Assembly (NCBI RefSeq): GCF_003402235.1
Contig: NZ_QEWO01000005.1
Coordinates: 124,001-188,000 of the forward strand
Reading direction: 5' to 3'
DNA length: 64,000 nucleotides
Source: Parahaliea mediterranea
GTDB taxonomy: Bacteria; Pseudomonadota; Gammaproteobacteria; Pseudomonadales; Halieaceae
Below are positions 61,381 to 64,000 of this stretch, one piece after another; position 1 is the stretch's first letter; each line of letters opens with the position of its first letter. A program made the position numbers and the translations under genes. A model generated the notes under the pieces. The model saw nothing but the letters and a program-made list of their open reading frames with translations. It searched no databases and was not told where the DNA came from.

Positions 61381-62337
61381 TCATGCCGTCGGCAGGCCGT
61401 GGCGGAAGGGGTCACCGGCCTCCATCACCAGGCGGAAGTCGCCATTGACATAGGCGGTGCCGGTGATGGTGGGGCGGATGCGGCCGTTCTCTGCGGGCTC
61501 AAAGCTGCCTTCGAATACGCTGCCGATGACGCTCTGCTGGCGCCACACCTGGCCGGCCTGGAGCTTGCCGGCGGCCTGCAGGCAGGCCAGTTTGGCGCTG
61601 GTGCCGGTGCCGCAGGGGGAGCGGTCGTAGGCGTTGCCGGGGCACAGCACGAAGCTGCGGCTGTCGGCCTCGCGTGCGCTGGTGGGCGGGCCGAACAGCT
61701 CGATGTGGTCGATCTCGGCGCCGTCGGCGCCGGTGATGCCGGCCTCACCCAGGGCGATGCGCAGGGCGCCGGCGTAGGCGGTGAGGGCGACGGTGTTGCA
61801 GGGTTCGATGGCCTGGCCGTGGTCTGCCACCAGGAAGAACCAGTTGCCACCCCAGGCGATGTCGCCGCTGACGGTGCTGCCATCGGGCAGGGTGACCGGC
61901 ACGGCTTCGCGGTAGCGGTAGCTCTCTACATTGTTGACGCTCACGGTGTGGGCGTCGTGCAGGGTAGCCTTTACCACGCCTACGGGCGTTTCGATGTGGT
62001 GCTCTCCCGGTTCGATCTGCCCCAGCCAGGCCAGCGAGGCCATCAGCCCGATGGTGCCGTGGCCGCACATGCCGAGGTAGCCTACGTTGTTGAAGAAGAT
62101 CACCCCGGCGGTGTTGGCGGGGTCCACCGGCGCGCACAGCAGGGCGCCGACCATGACATCCGAGCCCCGCGGTTCGTTCACCAGGGCCCGGCGCAGCCAG
62201 TCGTGTTCGCGGCGCAGAATGGCCAGGCGCTCGGCCATGCTGCCGCCGCCCAGGTCGGGGCCGCCGGCAATCACCAGGCGGGTGGGTTCGCCGCCGGTGT
62301 GGGAGTCGATGACCCGGATGGACGCTGCTGTGTTCAC
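61381..62337 (-). CDS. 4-hydroxyproline 2-epimerase (proline racemase family)
   Basis: Converts trans-4-hydroxy-L-proline to cis-4-hydroxy-D-proline. The 318-residue protein starts at GTG 62337 (GGAG eight bases upstream) with [21 protein letters not shown]. Both catalytic cysteines are present (MCGHGTIG and [10 protein letters not shown]), which distinguishes the epimerase from the dehydratase branch where the first Cys is replaced. It is last in a minus-strand operon after the aldehyde dehydrogenase. Confidence 0.92.
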   Translation of the reverse strand: MNTAASIRVIDSHTGGEPTRLVIAGGPDLGGGSMAERLAILRREHDWLRRALVNEPRGSDVMVGALLCAPVDPANTAGVIFFNNVGYLGMCGHGTIGLMASLAWLGQIEPGEHHIETPVGVVKATLHDAHTVSVNNVESYRYREAVPVTLPDGSTVSGDIAWGGNWFFLVADHGQAIEPCNTVALTAYAGALRIALGEAGITGADGAEIDHIELFGPPTSAREADSRSFVLCPGNAYDRSPCGTGTSAKLACLQAAGKLQAGQVWRQQSVIGSVFEGSFEPAENGRIRPTITGTAYVNGDFRLVMEAGDPFRHGLPTA

Positions 62338-62361
62338 CGCGTGTTCTCCGTCGTGCAAGAC

Positions 62362-63846
62362 TTACTGGGCGAACCAGGTGGTCTTGGTTTCCAGGTACTG
62401 CTCGAAGGCTTCCAGGCCGTTGTCCTGGCCGCCAAAGCCCGACAGTTTGTAGCCGCCGAAGGGAGTGGCGATGCTGCCTTCGGAGAAGCAGTTGACCGAC
62501 ACGGTGCCGGCGCGGATGGCGCGGGCCACGCGGGTGGCGCGGCGGATGTCGGCGGTGTAGAGCGATGCCGCCAGGCCGTAGTGGGTGTCGTTGGCAAGTT
62601 TGATGGCCTCTTCCTCGGTGTCGAAGGTGGTCACCGCCAGTACGGGGCCGAAGACTTCTTCGCGGAACAGGGTCATGGTGGGCTGCACGCCGTCGAAGAT
62701 GGTGGGCTCTACCACCATGCCGGCGCCGAGGTCGGGGGTGCCGCCGCCGTGCACCAGCTGTGCGCCTTCGGACTTGGCGGTGGCGATGTGGCCGGCCACC
62801 TTGTCGAAGTGAACCTTCTCCACCATGGGGCCGATCATGGTTTCCGGCTCCATCGGGTTGCCGACTTTCCAGTCCGCCAGCTTGGCCTTCAACAGGCCCA
62901 GCAGTTCGTCTTTGCGGCTGGTGTGTACCAGCAGGCGCGAGCCGCAGCTGCAGTTCTCGCCCATGTTCCAGAAGGCCGCCGACAGCACGTCGTCCACGAT
63001 CTCTTCCAGCGAGTATACGTCGTCGAAGATAACCTGCGGGCTTTTGCCACCGCACTCCAGCACCACGCGCTTGAGGTTGCTTTTGGCGGCGTACTGCAGG
63101 AACAGACGGCCCACTTCGGTGGAGCCGGTGAAGGACAGCACGTCCACGTCGGGATGCAGGCCAAGTGGCATGCCGGTTTCCTCGCCAAGGCCAGTCACCA
63201 CGGTGAGGGCAGCGGCGGGCACGCCGGCCTCGTGGGCCAGTGCCACCATGCGGCAGGCGGACAGGGAGGTCTGCTCGGCGGGTTTGACGATGACCGAGTT
63301 GCCCACCGCCAGGGCCGGGCCAACCTTCCAGGCGAACATTTGCGCCGGGAAGTTCCAGGGCAGAACCGCGCCCACCACGCCGGCGGCTTCCTTGGTGATG
63401 AGGGCCAGGGCCTCGGGGCCGGTGGGGGCGATTTTGCCAAACAGTTTGTCACTGGCCTCGGCGTACCAGCGGCAGGTGTTGATGGTCTCGGGAATGTCGG
63501 TGTTCAGGCACTCGGTGATGGGCTTGCCGGCATCCACGCAGTCCAGGGCCGCCAGTTCGTCGGCGTGCTGCTCCATCAGGTCGCACCAGCGCAGCAGTAC
63601 CGCCTTGCGCTCGCCGGGCTCCAGGGCGGACCATTCGCCGCCTTCAAAGCAGGCGCGGGCGGCGCTCACCGCGGCGTTCACGGTGGCTTCGTTGCCCCGG
63701 TACACACTGCCGATCAGGCTGTTGTCCCAGGGGTTGCGGTTTTCCAGGCTGGCCTCTGACGGGCGGTAGCCCGGCACCATGGCGCTGGCGCTGAGTTCAC
63801 CGGCGCTGGCGCCTTCGAAGACGGCTTTGACGCTGTCGCTGAGCAT
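62362..63846 (-). CDS. Aldehyde dehydrogenase (probable 2-oxoglutarate semialdehyde DH)
   Basis: A 494-residue NAD(P)-dependent ALDH. Motifs: VLPWNFP, FTGSTEVGR, catalytic Glu in LECGGKSPQ, and catalytic Cys in FWNMGENCSCGSR. The family alone also fits gamma-glutamyl-aminobutyraldehyde DH. Its position between the hydroxyproline epimerase and a DHDPS-like deaminase makes 2-oxoglutarate semialdehyde the likely substrate, the last step of D-hydroxyproline breakdown. Confidence 0.88.
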   Translation of the reverse strand: MLSDSVKAVFEGASAGELSASAMVPGYRPSEASLENRNPWDNSLIGSVYRGNEATVNAAVSAARACFEGGEWSALEPGERKAVLLRWCDLMEQHADELAALDCVDAGKPITECLNTDIPETINTCRWYAEASDKLFGKIAPTGPEALALITKEAAGVVGAVLPWNFPAQMFAWKVGPALAVGNSVIVKPAEQTSLSACRMVALAHEAGVPAAALTVVTGLGEETGMPLGLHPDVDVLSFTGSTEVGRLFLQYAAKSNLKRVVLECGGKSPQVIFDDVYSLEEIVDDVLSAAFWNMGENCSCGSRLLVHTSRKDELLGLLKAKLADWKVGNPMEPETMIGPMVEKVHFDKVAGHIATAKSEGAQLVHGGGTPDLGAGMVVEPTIFDGVQPTMTLFREEVFGPVLAVTTFDTEEEAIKLANDTHYGLAASLYTADIRRATRVARAIRAGTVSVNCFSEGSIATPFGGYKLSGFGGQDNGLEAFEQYLETKTTWFAQ

Positions 63847-63885
63847 GGGCTTTCTCCTTAATCGGCAGTGTGGGTGGTGGCTGGA

Positions 63886-64000
63886 TCAGTTCAGGGCGGC
63901 TTTCAGGGCAGCCAGAAAGTCGTTTTCGTCGTCCTTGCTGATGGGCAGCAGGGGCGCGCGGATGGCGCCGGCCTCGATGCCGAGGTGGCTGACGCCCAGC
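63886..64000 (-). CDS. Dihydrodipicolinate synthase-family protein, C-terminal end (partial)
   Basis: The minus strand is open from the window edge to a TGA at 63886-63888. It encodes a C-terminus reading LGVSHLGIEAGAIRAPLLPI, then SKDDENDFLAALKAALN. This matches the end of DHDPS-family lyases (G-x-R-x-P-L-x-P). In this context it is probably the 1-pyrroline-4-hydroxy-2-carboxylate deaminase that produces 2-oxoglutarate semialdehyde. The gene continues past the window; it lies 39 bases upstream of the aldehyde dehydrogenase. Confidence 0.75.
   Translation of the reverse strand, partial: LGVSHLGIEAGAIRAPLLPISKDDENDFLAALKAALN

Noticed and set aside
61153..63759. An 868-codon plus-strand open frame opposite the epimerase and aldehyde dehydrogenase
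   Set aside because: It runs through the tRNA and antisense to two genes with clear catalytic motifs. The translation is low-complexity Gly/Ala/His/Gln, typical of GC-rich antisense frames.
1..64000. CRISPR arrays, insertion sequences, prophage or toxin-antitoxin loci
   Set aside because: No direct repeats with regular spacers of CRISPR size, no transposase or integrase motifs, and no paired small genes of toxin-antitoxin type were seen on either strand.

Overview
This 64 kb window is a gene-dense, strongly GC-rich stretch of a gammaproteobacterial chromosome. The housekeeping synteny (ftsY-ftsE-ftsX-rpoH; hldE, waaA, a TolC protein, DUF1249, cpdA, parE) resembles Pseudomonas. The many TonB-dependent receptors, the nor cluster and the catabolic genes suit a marine heterotroph of the Halieaceae/Cellvibrionales type. 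That placement is inference from gene content, not a measured phylogeny. There is no CRISPR array, insertion sequence, phage module or integrase.

Region by region. 1-5.3 kb: ftsY-ftsE-ftsX, then rpoH behind a compact control region (hairpin, sigma-E-like promoter, exact CIRCE element), then DUF423, trmB and a small YeaQ-type membrane protein. 5.3-12.3 kb: cell-surface sugars: rfbA/rfbC on the minus strand, a plus-strand set of glycosyltransferase, methyltransferase and toroid ('prenyltransferase-like') protein, a second methyltransferase, and hldE. 12.4-20.8 kb: an aldo/keto reductase-FAD oxidase pair, waaA, a TolC-family protein, DUF1249, cpdA and parE; nudF and yqiA, which accompany these genes in E. 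coli, are absent. 20.8-30.5 kb: YceI, an epoxide-hydrolase-like enzyme, an eight-heme cytochrome with HEAT/TPR tail, a glycosyltransferase-PAP2 pair, a glutamine amidotransferase, a STAS plus SpoIIE-phosphatase/anti-sigma-kinase switch, and gloA. 30.6-37.3 kb: metY, then nsrR and norC-norB-norQ-norD behind a textbook NsrR operator. 37.3-46.6 kb: a fumarate-reductase-like flavoprotein, rdgC, and a LytS/LytTR two-component system upstream of an RND permease and adaptor.

46.9-52.7 kb holds the most suggestive candidate system: a BlaI-type repressor and BlaR-like M56 membrane protease, divergent from HupE, a TonB-dependent receptor, a DUF4198 protein and a small membrane-anchored protein. The M56 protein has a Cys/His-rich loop where beta-lactam-sensing relatives carry a sensor domain, which suggests a metal-responsive proteolytic switch for metal import. 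52.8-55.2 kb: GNAT, ion channel, amino-acid oxidase. 55.3-61.2 kb: a less GC-rich module of TetR regulator, Rieske oxygenase, TonB-dependent receptor and an orphan lipoprotein, ending at tRNA-Phe. 61.4-64 kb: part of a hydroxyproline catabolic operon.

Three coding regions (norD, the TetR gene, the lipoprotein signal peptide) contain in-frame 12-bp tandem arrays with a related core. This is the most unusual sequence-level pattern here.
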